From contig DASRWI010000017.1 of the NCBI GenBank assembly GCA_035654655.1, positions 62,001 through 126,000 on the forward strand: a stretch of 64,000 bases of DNA, written 5' to 3'. The stretch's first letter is position 1; every line of letters begins with the position of its first letter. A model generated the notes under the pieces. That model saw only the letters and a list, made by a program, of their open reading frames with translations, did no database searches and was not told where the DNA came from. The translations under genes and the position numbers were made by a program. The stretch is from DASRWI01 sp035654655. Lineage in GTDB: Bacteria; Bacteroidota; Ignavibacteria; Ignavibacteriales; Ignavibacteriaceae. Shown here piece after piece: positions 51,579 to 61,110 of the stretch.

Positions 51579-52282
51579 TCATTCCTTAACAAATTAGAAT
51601 TAAACATAATAGTAAAAACTGAACCTGCACCATATTTACTTTCAAACTCAATTTTTGATTGATATTCATTTAATATTTGGCTGCATACACTTAAACCTAA
51701 ACCAACTCCTTTATCTTTATTGGTATAAAAATCATTGAATATTTTTTCTTTATTTTCTTCAGTTATGCCTATACCATTATCTTTAATCTGCCATAAAACC
51801 GTATTCTTAACTATAAAGGTTTTTATAGTGATGGTTCCTTCATTGTTTTTATCACAAAAAGATTCAATAGCATTACTAATTAAGTTTAAGAAAAGTTGAA
51901 GTAATCTGAATTTACTGACAAAAATTATAGGCAAATTGTCGGCATAATTTTTTTCTACTACTATTTTGGTTTTTTGAAAATTGGAATTTAAAAAAGACAA
52001 TGCCTGGTCGGAAATAAGATTAATATTAATTGCTTCTTTTTGATAGTTATTTTTTTTAGAAAAATCTAAAAGGTTGTAAATCAGGTTCTCTATTCTTTCC
52101 ATGGCGGTTGTTGAAGCATTTACAATGTCAATGGCTTCTACTGGAAGTTCATTTTTCATTAAATCTAAATGAGCGAGTCCTAATTTGACTGCAGAAAGTG
52201 GATTTCTAATTTCGTGAATCAAACCTGCAGTTAATTTGCCTAGTATATGAAGTTTATTATTCTGAATGGTATCATCAATCAT
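51575..52282 (-). CDS. Compact sensor histidine kinase paired with the NtrC-like regulator
   Basis: A 235-residue kinase with almost no sensor region: the H-box TAGLIHEIRNPLSAVK starts near residue 20. N-box LFLNLISNAIESF, G1 IKDNGIGI and G2 VGLGLSVCSQ follow. The HEIRNP box is typical of NtrB-like kinases. With no input domain or membrane segment it must take its signal from a partner protein or a cytoplasmic cue. The ATG at 52282 is preferred over the TTG one codon earlier. It overlaps the regulator gene by 4 bases, so they form a cognate pair. Confidence 0.9.
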   Translation of the reverse strand: MIDDTIQNNKLHILGKLTAGLIHEIRNPLSAVKLGLAHLDLMKNELPVEAIDIVNASTTAMERIENLIYNLLDFSKKNNYQKEAININLISDQALSFLNSNFQKTKIVVEKNYADNLPIIFVSKFRLLQLFLNLISNAIESFCDKNNEGTITIKTFIVKNTVLWQIKDNGIGITEENKEKIFNDFYTNKDKGVGLGLSVCSQILNEYQSKIEFESKYGAGSVFTIMFNSNLLRNE

Positions 52283-52384
52283 CAAAAACCTAAAGCCATC
52301 GGGAAAAATAGTTAATAGAAAATATTATGTATTGTTAAATTAAGAGAGTTTTATTTTGTAAGATAGGAAAAAATTTGTATCATT

Positions 52385-52606
52385 TTAAGATTTTAGCTGG
52401 ATATCGAGTAAAATTGCTTGTACAACTTTCTCAATAATTTCTTCGGAATCGTAATATCCGGCTTTTATTCGTTCTTTTATTAGCTTTATGTTAGGTTTTG
52501 GGCCATTCATAGTAAATTTTAATGAGTTACCGGAAAATCCATTATTATTGGTTTCAACATTTTCGGAATTACACATTTCAAAAATTAATCCGGATTTAAT
52601 ATCCAT
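52385..52606 (-). CDS. Small FlgM-like (anti-sigma-28-type) protein
   Basis: From the ATG at 52606, which has AAGGG five bases upstream, the protein has 73 residues; a start at 52648 would add 14 but lacks a ribosome site. The second half (KPNIKLIKERIKAGYYDSEE, continuing to about 18 further helical residues) follows the FlgM C-terminal pattern, where IRexIxxGxYxvdxxxIAekL binds sigma-28. The N-terminal half is Asn/Ser-rich and probably unstructured, as in FlgM. No flagellar gene is nearby. It lies about 100 bases before the kinase-regulator pair in the same direction. The family match is moderate, made by eye. Confidence 0.55.
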   Translation of the reverse strand: MDIKSGLIFEMCNSENVETNNNGFSGNSLKFTMNGPKPNIKLIKERIKAGYYDSEEIIEKVVQAILLDIQLKS

Positions 52607-52754
52607 TTTTACCCTTAAATAGTTATTTAAATATTTTTTATTCAACATAGCGAGACATTCCCATACAAAACATAATATTCATTCGACATATTATTATCGA
52701 AAGTAAAATATGTAAGTTTAGGAATTTATAATCATATGGATGCGCAATAGCACT

Positions 52755-55322
52755 TTATTGAGCCCAATAAACTAAACCTAACTCAAATGGATTGATTAAT
52801 AATGGATGTTTTGGTAAAACCCTTATTGTAAAACCAGTTTGGCCACTTCTATCTGATTTTATATCACCTTTGTAAATAAACCTTGAATTACCCAGCTCTT
52901 TAATTAGCTCCATATTTATTGTTTTATTTTGTTGGGGACTTTCCTGTTTTTCTGAAGGCCCATAATACAATTGAACTTCGATATCATCAGGAGTCAAATA
53001 TCCTAAATTGAGTTCAGCTTCAACTGTAAACAAATTACCCACATAGATTGTTTTTTCCTTATTGGGAGTGGTATAATTAACAAGATTTATATGGTTCCAA
53101 TTACTTCTGACTTTATCCTTCCATTCAGATACTTCTTTAACTTTAGATTTATTTTGTTCAAATAAAAGTAAACGTTTATCGAATGCAGCTTGATAATACT
53201 TTGAAAAATATTCTTGTACCATTCTATGAGTATTAAAAAAAGGTCCTAATGTTTTCATAGATTTTTTAACCATAGCAATCCATTTTCTTTGAACGTTATC
53301 TTCACCTCTGGAATAGAATAATGGAATAATATTATTTTCAAGTTCGTGGTATAGTTGCCTGGCTTCAACTTCGTCCTGATATGACGGGTCAATATATTCT
53401 TCACCATTACCAATTTTGAAACCAAGTTCAGGGTCAAAACCTTCAACCCACCAACCATCCAGTATGCTAAAGTTTAAACCGCCATTTGCAATAATTTTCA
53501 TTCCGGATGTACCGCTTGCTTCCAAAGGTCTTCTTGGATTATTAAGCCAGACATCGCATCCCTGTACTAAATAGCTTGCAACATTTATATCGTAATTTTC
53601 AATAAAAACAATTTTCTTTTTAAAGTTTTCCTCTTTAGTTATTTTATGAATTTCCTGAATAAATTTTTTCCCTTCATCATCCTGAGGATGTGCTTTCCCT
53701 GCGAATATTAATTGAATAGGACGATTTTTATCATTTAGTAAACGTAGCAGTCTTTCCCTATCCTTAAATAATAAGGTAGCTCTTTTATAAGTTGCAAATC
53801 TTCTTGCAAATCCAATTGTTAAAACATCGGGGTCCAATACTTCTGATGCTTCTTCAATTTCAGCTTGGCTCCCGCCTTTTACTCTTGCTTGTTTTATTAA
53901 TCTTCTTCTTGCAAATGCTACAAGACGTTCTCTTCTACGTTCGTGTATTCTCCATAATTCTTCATCAGGTATTTTATCTATCCTCTCCCACAATTTTGCA
54001 TCTGCAGCATTGGAAGACCATTTTTCCCCAATATATTTTTTAAATAAATCTTCCATTTCTCTTGAGATATGAGAACGAATATGTACTCCATTTGTTACAT
54101 ATCCAATAGGAATTTCATTAAATGGAACATCCTTAAATCCTGATACCCACATTTTTTTTGATACATCACCATGAAGTTTCGAAACTCCATTTATAAACCC
54201 TGCAGTGTTCATTGCAAGATGAGCCATATTGAAAACATTTGAATATTCATTTCTATAAATAGTTCCCAAAGAATAAAATTCTGTATCAGATATTCTAAGT
54301 TCATTCCTATAAAAATATCCGAGATATTTTTCAATAAGATCATTTGGAAATACATCTATACCTGCTGGAACAGGAGTATGAGTAGTGAAAATATTAGAGT
54401 AAAATCCTATTTCTCTCGCTTCCTTGAAACTTAGATCTTCTGTTTTCATAAAATGACGGATTCTCTCTAAAGACAAGAATGCAGAATGCCCTTCGTTCAT
54501 ATGGCAAACCATAGGTTTAAGACCTAATGCATATATGGTTCTTATCCCACCAATTCCTAAAATAATTTCCTGCCTTATCCTTGTTTCAGCATTACCACCA
54601 TAAAGGGTTTCAGTAATCTTTCTATCTATTGCATTATTTTGATAAATATTGGTATCTAATAAATATAACTTAACTCTACCTATGAGAACTTCCCATACTT
54701 GAAAATAAACATCTCTATCTGCCATAAAAACTGATAAAACAAGAGTTTCCCCATTTTCTTTCTTCACTAATTTCATAGGTAAATTATCAAAGTCATTTAA
54801 CTCATATCTTTCATGCTGCCATCCTTCAGAATCTAAATACTGTTGGAAATATCCTTCCTTATAAAGTAATCCAATACCTGTCAAAGGAATTCCTAAATCA
54901 CTAACTGCTTTTAAATGATCACCTGCCAATACACCTAAACCCCCCGAATAAGTTTGAAGGCATTCAGTTAATCCAAACTCTGCTGAGAAATAAACAATAT
55001 TGAAAAGTTCGTGTCCGGGATAATTTTTACTGTACCATGTTTTTTCTTTTAAATATGATTGTAAATCGTCATAAGACCTATCCATATGAGAAATGAATCC
55101 ATCATCGTGCGATAAATCGACTAATCTCTCCTGACTAACACTTCCAAGAAGCATAATAGGATTATGCCCTGTACTATCCCAAAGGTCTCTATCAATCCTC
55201 TTAAATAATTCTCTTATATCAGTATTCCAGGACCAATATAGATTGTAAGCAAGTGTTCTCAATTTTTCAAGATTATCAGGTAAGGCTGGAACAACTAGAT
55301 AAGTATTTAAAAATTTATACAT
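52755..55322 (-). CDS. glgP: Alpha-glucan (glycogen) phosphorylase, DUF3417-containing type
   Basis: An 855-residue GT35 phosphorylase of the alpha-glucan family (Thermotoga/archaeal type), releasing glucose-1-phosphate from glycogen or maltodextrin. The N-terminal DUF3417 segment (LEKLRTLAYNLYWSWN) marks this subtype. The PLP lysine is Lys609 in EASGTSGMKIIANGG. HMNEGHSAFL, THTPVPAGID, FARRFATYKRA and LIFAGKAHPQD complete the active site. It is monocistronic. The CBM48 glycoside hydrolase at 5554 is the only other glucan-related gene here. Confidence 0.95.
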   Translation of the reverse strand: MYKFLNTYLVVPALPDNLEKLRTLAYNLYWSWNTDIRELFKRIDRDLWDSTGHNPIMLLGSVSQERLVDLSHDDGFISHMDRSYDDLQSYLKEKTWYSKNYPGHELFNIVYFSAEFGLTECLQTYSGGLGVLAGDHLKAVSDLGIPLTGIGLLYKEGYFQQYLDSEGWQHERYELNDFDNLPMKLVKKENGETLVLSVFMADRDVYFQVWEVLIGRVKLYLLDTNIYQNNAIDRKITETLYGGNAETRIRQEIILGIGGIRTIYALGLKPMVCHMNEGHSAFLSLERIRHFMKTEDLSFKEAREIGFYSNIFTTHTPVPAGIDVFPNDLIEKYLGYFYRNELRISDTEFYSLGTIYRNEYSNVFNMAHLAMNTAGFINGVSKLHGDVSKKMWVSGFKDVPFNEIPIGYVTNGVHIRSHISREMEDLFKKYIGEKWSSNAADAKLWERIDKIPDEELWRIHERRRERLVAFARRRLIKQARVKGGSQAEIEEASEVLDPDVLTIGFARRFATYKRATLLFKDRERLLRLLNDKNRPIQLIFAGKAHPQDDEGKKFIQEIHKITKEENFKKKIVFIENYDINVASYLVQGCDVWLNNPRRPLEASGTSGMKIIANGGLNFSILDGWWVEGFDPELGFKIGNGEEYIDPSYQDEVEARQLYHELENNIIPLFYSRGEDNVQRKWIAMVKKSMKTLGPFFNTHRMVQEYFSKYYQAAFDKRLLLFEQNKSKVKEVSEWKDKVRSNWNHINLVNYTTPNKEKTIYVGNLFTVEAELNLGYLTPDDIEVQLYYGPSEKQESPQQNKTINMELIKELGNSRFIYKGDIKSDRSGQTGFTIRVLPKHPLLINPFELGLVYWAQ

Positions 55323-55418
55323 GGTCTAATCTCTTAATTTTTCATTAAATAGCTGAGTCAATCTTAAAATATAGTTAAAAGATGTAAACTAAAAAATATT
55401 ACAAGTTATAAGTCATAA

Positions 55419-55449
55419 TAAAAAAAAAGCCGGTCAAATGACCGGCTTA
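55419..55449 (-). terminator. Intrinsic terminator after the large T9SS gene
   Basis: AAGCCGGTCA and TGACCGGCTT pair around a two-base centre; on the minus strand a run of eight T residues follows. Strong rho-independent terminator. Confidence 0.9.
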
Positions 55450-55470
55450 TGAAATGAATAAATTATCTTT

Positions 55471-58386
55471 TTATTTAATCAATATCATCTTTTTCATTTC
55501 AGAGTAATTGTCATTTGCTCTTAATTCATAGAAGTAAATACCACTACTTAAATTTTCAGCATTCCAATTAATCTTATAAGAGCCTGCTTTTTGGAAACCA
55601 TCAACAAGTACACTTACTACTTCACCAAGTAAATTGTATACAATTAGCTTAGCATTTGAATTTACAGGTAAAGCATATTCAATAACTGTTGAAGGGTTAA
55701 AAGGATTTGGATAATTTTGATTTAATTTAAATTCATTAGGTACAATATTGGTATAATTTTCATTTATTGATAAAGCTTTTTCAACGCGGATAGTAAATCC
55801 TGTTATGTTCTTTACACCGGCAGAACCAATTAAAGTACCAACACCGGTAGTGGTGTCAATTGTAATTATATTATTATTTTGTGTTGAAGAACCTGTTGCA
55901 CCAAATAGGTTACCGTTTTTATCAAATGCAATTGCATTAGTTAATAAACCAGTTCCTGTTTTACCAACGAATAAAGTATCACCATTATTTAAATCAATTT
56001 TATAAACTTTATCTTTATTGGCACCAAGAACTGCATAATAGGCTGCCCATAATTCATTTGTTAATGGATTAAAACAAACATTTGAAATTGGGATTTTAGC
56101 TTTGGTTATAGAATCAGCAGTTCCAAAAGTTGGGTCACTCTCCTCATAATACACTCTATAAATTTCACCTGTTCTTGTAACTGAATATAGAGTACCGGCT
56201 GTATCAAAAGCTAATGATTGTAAATTAGGAATAGTAAGAGTAAAAAATTCATTAGCGTCACCTTCAGCGGCATTAACTCTAAATATTTTAGAGTTAGTAA
56301 TACCTGAAGTTAATCCATAAACAACACCTGTAATTGGATTAGAAGCTATACTCTTAATATCATTAGATAATAAATTACCAACTTCAGTAGAAGCACCGGT
56401 AGTTGTATTTATTTTGAAAAGTTTGCCAAGGTTTCCTGAACCTGTTGAAGCATAAAGTACATTAGATTCAGCAGGAATAATTCTATATCCTCTTGCATTT
56501 AGTGTAAATCCGTTAAATGAAGGATCATTTGATGTTACTGGATATACTACCTGGAAATTTCCTGGAACAGTAGGATAAAATGAAAAATGTATAGTTAAAG
56601 AATCATATGAATGTAAAGTTATTGGGAAAGTAAGTTCATCCAATAATTTAAATGGACCTGCAGAATCAGGAATTGCAGTTATTACTAAATCCTGATCACC
56701 GAAGTTAGCTAAGGTAGCACTTAAAATATCACTTTCATTATTTATTTCAACATTGCCGAAATTTAAATTCAAATTGTCTGAATGAGCTGCCACACCAAGA
56801 AATGGTACCATTCTAATATTTGTTAACCAGGTACCCCAGGTATTTGTATTTGAAGCAAATTCACTGAACATCCACATATTATAACCATCAGATGGGTCAA
56901 CCCATACACCATTATAATCCCCCCATCTATTTCTGCCTGAAGAATAATCTTTAATATAATTTCCTCTACCGGTTCTGATTTCTTTACTTGCAGTAAATCC
57001 CGGAGGGTCAGTAGTCAATTTAGTTACAAAATGTGCACCGGCATATTCATTTACACCTGAGCGGCTATAGTTAATAGCAATATTATTATCCTTATCAACA
57101 TCTAATGAAGAATAATAATGCCAAAAACCCGGAGCACCAAAAGATGCATCCTCAACAACAACACCATTGTTTGGGTCTAATATTAAATATCTTAAAGCAG
57201 AATAACCAAATGAACTAGGATTATTTATTGAATGAGTTGCAAATAAAAACCCATTTTGATATTTAGGTTCATTTCTTAATGCAGAACCACCAGCTTCAAT
57301 TAATAATTCTGTTCCATTTCTAATACTACCACCCAGCTGGTCAGCATTTGGTGCATTATAATATTGAGAAATAGGAATGTTGCCACCAGTTAATGTTGGA
57401 GTTGTAGAAGCATTTGCTATTTTATACACAACAGCAAAATTTGAACCTGCTGAGAATGTTGGCAAATGCATTAAATAATAAACACTTGCAGTATCACGCA
57501 TAATTGCAGGTCTGATATTAAATACGTTTTGGTTTAATGTTGGATATTTAATATTCCATATATCATTCCAAACAACTTGTCCTGCTGTGTTAGCATACAA
57601 TTGACCTTTATTTATAATTCTAATTTTAGCATACTGGAAGTATCCGCCAAATTGAAATTGATTTGAAGTTATGTATAAACATTTATCATCAAAACCAACA
57701 CCCTGATAATCTCCCCAGTTTGTTACTGTAGTACTGCCATTCATATTAGAAGGCAATGCCCAATTGTACCAGGTACCAATAGCAGATGAATCCTGAGAAA
57801 CAGAAACTAAGAAATATGAGGTTTGAGTATTATCATTCTGATGAAGCCAAACCATAATCCATCTTTTTGCAAAATGATCATATAATATTTTAGGGTCGAA
57901 AGAACTGACACCGGCTAAAGCTGTTTGATACCAAGCATCTGCTGAAATTGTTTTTAATAAATTTCCTTCTTTATCCCAGATTCCAAAATTAGAATTTACA
58001 GTAGCAACTATATGTTGAGGACCAACAGCAACATAAGGGTCTGGAGGAATACTGTTTGTTTCAGTTAGACCTTGTAAACTTTTTAATACAATAGTCATAG
58101 CTGTGTCATAAGATTTACCTGTTAAAGATTTATCTTCAGTATAATTCTGAATAGCTGGAGGCATATTATTAGGAATTAACTCACCTTCAACATCTTTATA
58201 ACGTAAAATATTCCTAACTTTTTCTTCTTTTGGCTCAGTTATAGTTATAACCTTTGAAAAGCTATTAGTTGAAACTGTTACACCATTATGAACACTTCCT
58301 TGTTCTGGTCCGGAATAAGACTGCCCAAGAATCATTACACTGTATGCAAAAATCAATAAAAAGATTTTTGTAAATATTTTGCTCAT
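55471..58386 (-). CDS. Large secreted protein with ASH-like and T9SS sorting domains
   Basis: A 971-residue exported protein (signal about 1-21). The N-terminal 520 residues have no family I can name with confidence but contain propeller-like blocks (PPDPYVAVGPQHIVATVNSN, WGDYQGVGFD, WGDYNGVWVDPSDGYNMWMF). A choice-of-anchor/ASH-type beta domain follows (about 535-640, LNFGNVEINNES...LTIHFSFYPTVPG), then a second propeller-like stretch (about 640-870). The last 80 residues are a Por/T9SS type A sorting domain (LNQNYPNPFNPSTVIEYALP, GIYFYELRAND, KKMILIK). It is probably displayed on or released from the cell surface. It is monocistronic with its own terminator. Confidence 0.85.
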   Translation of the reverse strand: MSKIFTKIFLLIFAYSVMILGQSYSGPEQGSVHNGVTVSTNSFSKVITITEPKEEKVRNILRYKDVEGELIPNNMPPAIQNYTEDKSLTGKSYDTAMTIVLKSLQGLTETNSIPPDPYVAVGPQHIVATVNSNFGIWDKEGNLLKTISADAWYQTALAGVSSFDPKILYDHFAKRWIMVWLHQNDNTQTSYFLVSVSQDSSAIGTWYNWALPSNMNGSTTVTNWGDYQGVGFDDKCLYITSNQFQFGGYFQYAKIRIINKGQLYANTAGQVVWNDIWNIKYPTLNQNVFNIRPAIMRDTASVYYLMHLPTFSAGSNFAVVYKIANASTTPTLTGGNIPISQYYNAPNADQLGGSIRNGTELLIEAGGSALRNEPKYQNGFLFATHSINNPSSFGYSALRYLILDPNNGVVVEDASFGAPGFWHYYSSLDVDKDNNIAINYSRSGVNEYAGAHFVTKLTTDPPGFTASKEIRTGRGNYIKDYSSGRNRWGDYNGVWVDPSDGYNMWMFSEFASNTNTWGTWLTNIRMVPFLGVAAHSDNLNLNFGNVEINNESDILSATLANFGDQDLVITAIPDSAGPFKLLDELTFPITLHSYDSLTIHFSFYPTVPGNFQVVYPVTSNDPSFNGFTLNARGYRIIPAESNVLYASTGSGNLGKLFKINTTTGASTEVGNLLSNDIKSIASNPITGVVYGLTSGITNSKIFRVNAAEGDANEFFTLTIPNLQSLAFDTAGTLYSVTRTGEIYRVYYEESDPTFGTADSITKAKIPISNVCFNPLTNELWAAYYAVLGANKDKVYKIDLNNGDTLFVGKTGTGLLTNAIAFDKNGNLFGATGSSTQNNNIITIDTTTGVGTLIGSAGVKNITGFTIRVEKALSINENYTNIVPNEFKLNQNYPNPFNPSTVIEYALPVNSNAKLIVYNLLGEVVSVLVDGFQKAGSYKINWNAENLSSGIYFYELRANDNYSEMKKMILIK

Positions 58387-58509
58387 TCTAACCTCAAATA
58401 GGATATTTAAATAAAATTATTTTTTCACTTATTATAATAATTTACCTAATTTCTCATCAACAAAAAAGCAAAATGTGTATATTATCTTACATTTTTTAGG
58501 AGATTTTCA

Positions 58510-59703
58510 ATGGGTAAATTTAATTTAAAAAAGATTCAACAGGTTTTATCTGATTTTAAATATGATGCTTGGTTATTTTTTGATTTCAGAGCCTCTAACG
58601 AATTGGCATTAAGTATCTTAGATATTAATAAAGAAAAACATTTAACAAGAAGATTCTATTACCTCGTTCCAAAATCTGGAGAGCCAATTAAAATTGTAAA
58701 TGGTATTGAAGCAGGTAACCTCGACCATTTACCCGGTAAAAAACTTACCTTCTCCAGCCATAATTCACTTACAAATCATCTTAAAAATTCTTTAAGCGGA
58801 TTGAAAAATATTGCTATGGAATATTCCCCAATGAATGCAATCCCTTATGTATCCAGAGTTGATGCAGGTACTATTGAGATGATTAAGTCTTTTGGAGTGA
58901 ACATTATCAGCAGTGCAGACCTAATATCAATGCTTGATGCTATATGGACAAAAGAACAATATGAAGAAAACATTCCTGTTGCAAATGCTTTAAATGATAT
59001 TGTTGATGCTTCTTTTGAATTTATTAAAGAAACTATTCTCAATAAGAAAAAACTTACTGAATATGATGTGCAACAGTTTATAATGAATGAATTTAATAAA
59101 AGAAAATATTATACCGATTTTCCTCCAATTGTTGGAGTAAATGAAAATAGCGCAAACCCGCATTACGGACCAACTGAGACTATTTTCAAAGAAATAAAAG
59201 AAAATGATTTTGTGCTAATTGACCTTTGGGCTAAACCTGATAGAGATGATGCAGTTTGGGCTGACATTACCTGGACAGGATTTGTTGGTAAAACTGTTCC
59301 TGAAAAATATACAAAGATATTTAACATAGTTGCAGAAGCCAGAGATACTTGTTTTAATTTCATAAAGGAAAGAGTTGAAAATAACAAACAAGTTAAAGGT
59401 TTTGAAGCAGATAATGCTTCCCGTAAAGTTATTGAGGATGCCGGTTATGGAGAATATTTTATTCATCGCACAGGTCATTCAATAACAACAGACTTACACG
59501 GCAGTGGTTCACACTTAGATAACTTTGAAACTAAAGATGAAAGATTACTTCTTCCTTCTACATCCTTTTCAATTGAACCCGGTATTTATTTGACTGGAGA
59601 TTTTGGAGTAAGAAGTGAAATAGATGTTTATATTACTGAAGATAAAAAAGTTACAAGAACAGGAAAGAAAATTCAAAAAGAAGTAATCCCAATTCTTGCC
59701 TAA
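58510..59703 (+). CDS. M24 family metallopeptidase (Xaa-Pro aminopeptidase-like)
   Basis: A 397-residue pita-bread peptidase. The N-terminal creatinase-like domain spans about 1-150. The catalytic part shows the dinuclear metal ligands in order: DLWAKPDRDDAVWADITW (two Asp), HRTGHSI (His), SIEPGIYLTGD (Glu) and RSEIDVYI (Glu). It probably removes N-terminal residues before proline, in the cytoplasm as there is no signal peptide. TTTTAGGAGATTTTCA before the ATG is a good ribosome site. It is monocistronic, ending at a bidirectional terminator. Confidence 0.92.
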   Translation: MGKFNLKKIQQVLSDFKYDAWLFFDFRASNELALSILDINKEKHLTRRFYYLVPKSGEPIKIVNGIEAGNLDHLPGKKLTFSSHNSLTNHLKNSLSGLKNIAMEYSPMNAIPYVSRVDAGTIEMIKSFGVNIISSADLISMLDAIWTKEQYEENIPVANALNDIVDASFEFIKETILNKKKLTEYDVQQFIMNEFNKRKYYTDFPPIVGVNENSANPHYGPTETIFKEIKENDFVLIDLWAKPDRDDAVWADITWTGFVGKTVPEKYTKIFNIVAEARDTCFNFIKERVENNKQVKGFEADNASRKVIEDAGYGEYFIHRTGHSITTDLHGSGSHLDNFETKDERLLLPSTSFSIEPGIYLTGDFGVRSEIDVYITEDKKVTRTGKKIQKEVIPILA

Positions 59704-59714
59704 AATTTCCATTA

Positions 59715-59752
59715 ATAAAAAAGGGTTGTCTGAATTCGACAACCCTTTTTAT
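59715..59752. terminator. Bidirectional terminator between M24 gene and the oxidase operon
   Basis: AAAAGGGTTGTC and GACAACCCTTTT pair around TGAATTC, with A-run and T-run flanks on both strands. It can end both convergent transcripts. Confidence 0.9.
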
Positions 59753-59767
59753 CATTAAACATAAAAT

Positions 59768-61093
59768 TTATTTTTTTACATTCTCAATTAAATATTTAGC
59801 AACTGCCTTAGCTTCATTCGGTTTCAATCCAGGATTAGGCATTGGAGGGTATCCAGGATTGTTCTGTGTCGGGCTCAATATAAATGCTGATAACTTATCA
59901 ACATTTCCGTTGTATTTAGGAACTGTTTCATTGTATGGAGGCCCTACCACTTTTTTGTCGAATGCATGGCAGCTTGAACATCTAACCTGATAAATTTCCT
60001 GACCACTAACTACAGCAGCACCCTCAGTTCCTCTTAAATCAGCTAAATATTTTTGAAATTGAACGTCCATGACTGCGCGCTGCAATTGAGTTGCATTTGC
60101 AACCATCATTTGGTCCTTTAATATCAATGAAATAATAGTAAATAAAATAACAAAAAATAATGCACCACTATATTGCATTGAATGCTCTTTAGTCATTGCA
60201 TAAAGAATTTGATATGCAATAAAAATAAGTATTAATGCAATTATGATATAAGTAAAAGTCGAGCTTGAAAAACTTGTTTTTGGAACAGATACCAGGTTAA
60301 CCAAAATTAAAATAGGGATAAACAAAGATGCAATGAATGTAACTTTAAGAGCTTTACTCCTGATGAAATTTGTTAGTAAAGTATTTTCCTGCTTTCTACC
60401 GCCTTCCCAATAAAAATGCACAAACATTACAATTGCACCTGTCAAAGTAAATGCAACAGCAATAAATTGCAGATAATGAACAACAATTTTCCAGGAGAAA
60501 AGATTTAATATTAATTGAACATCCCAAAGATTAGGCATATAGGCTAATGATAATCCAGCAGTAAATAAATATGTTCCTATTAAAAGTAGTACTATAGCAT
60601 ATATTCCTGATTTTGTATTTACTCTTTTATTCCCCTCTTTGTATTTCTTAAATTCATCATAATCATCATCTTTAGTTGAAGGAATATTACTGAGAATTGT
60701 ATAAAATCCTAATGAATACTTATATGTATATACAAGAATTATTCCTATAATATTAAAGAATGCTGATGCAGCTAATAAACTAAGAACAGGACTTTTAGAT
60801 GTATGAAGTATTTGAACAAAAAGTAAAATTAAAGTTAATGAAGGAAGCATCCCCAGTACTATTCCCATACTTTTATTTACCGTAACAATATCAATTACAT
60901 CTTTTGAAAATTTATAACAAACTCCATTGCAATCATCTAATCCTTTTTTCTTGTAGAACAAAGAAATAAACAAACCGCCAATTAATATGCTGATGAAAGG
61001 AATATAAAGGAAAAGAATTAATGCTAATAAATAATTCAGCAATTCTAAATGTTCAGCAGATTGAGGCAGCACAAGTTTATCAAGAAAATCCAT
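59768..61093 (-). CDS. Polytopic membrane protein with C-terminal cytochrome c domain
   Basis: A 441-residue protein with about eight membrane segments (residues 18-45 to about 320) and a C-terminal class I cytochrome c domain. The heme motif is CSSCH (Cys372, Cys375, His376), with Met418 in YPPMPNPG as likely axial ligand. The membrane part is not a family I can name. It is the last gene in the oxidase operon, 17 bases after cyoE, so the heme domain probably delivers electrons to the CuA site of subunit II, replacing a soluble cytochrome c. ATG preceded by AAAGAGAG. Confidence 0.85.
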   Translation of the reverse strand: MDFLDKLVLPQSAEHLELLNYLLALILFLYIPFISILIGGLFISLFYKKKGLDDCNGVCYKFSKDVIDIVTVNKSMGIVLGMLPSLTLILLFVQILHTSKSPVLSLLAASAFFNIIGIILVYTYKYSLGFYTILSNIPSTKDDDYDEFKKYKEGNKRVNTKSGIYAIVLLLIGTYLFTAGLSLAYMPNLWDVQLILNLFSWKIVVHYLQFIAVAFTLTGAIVMFVHFYWEGGRKQENTLLTNFIRSKALKVTFIASLFIPILILVNLVSVPKTSFSSSTFTYIIIALILIFIAYQILYAMTKEHSMQYSGALFFVILFTIISLILKDQMMVANATQLQRAVMDVQFQKYLADLRGTEGAAVVSGQEIYQVRCSSCHAFDKKVVGPPYNETVPKYNGNVDKLSAFILSPTQNNPGYPPMPNPGLKPNEAKAVAKYLIENVKK

Positions 61094-61110
61094 TTAATAA
61101 CTCTCTTTAG

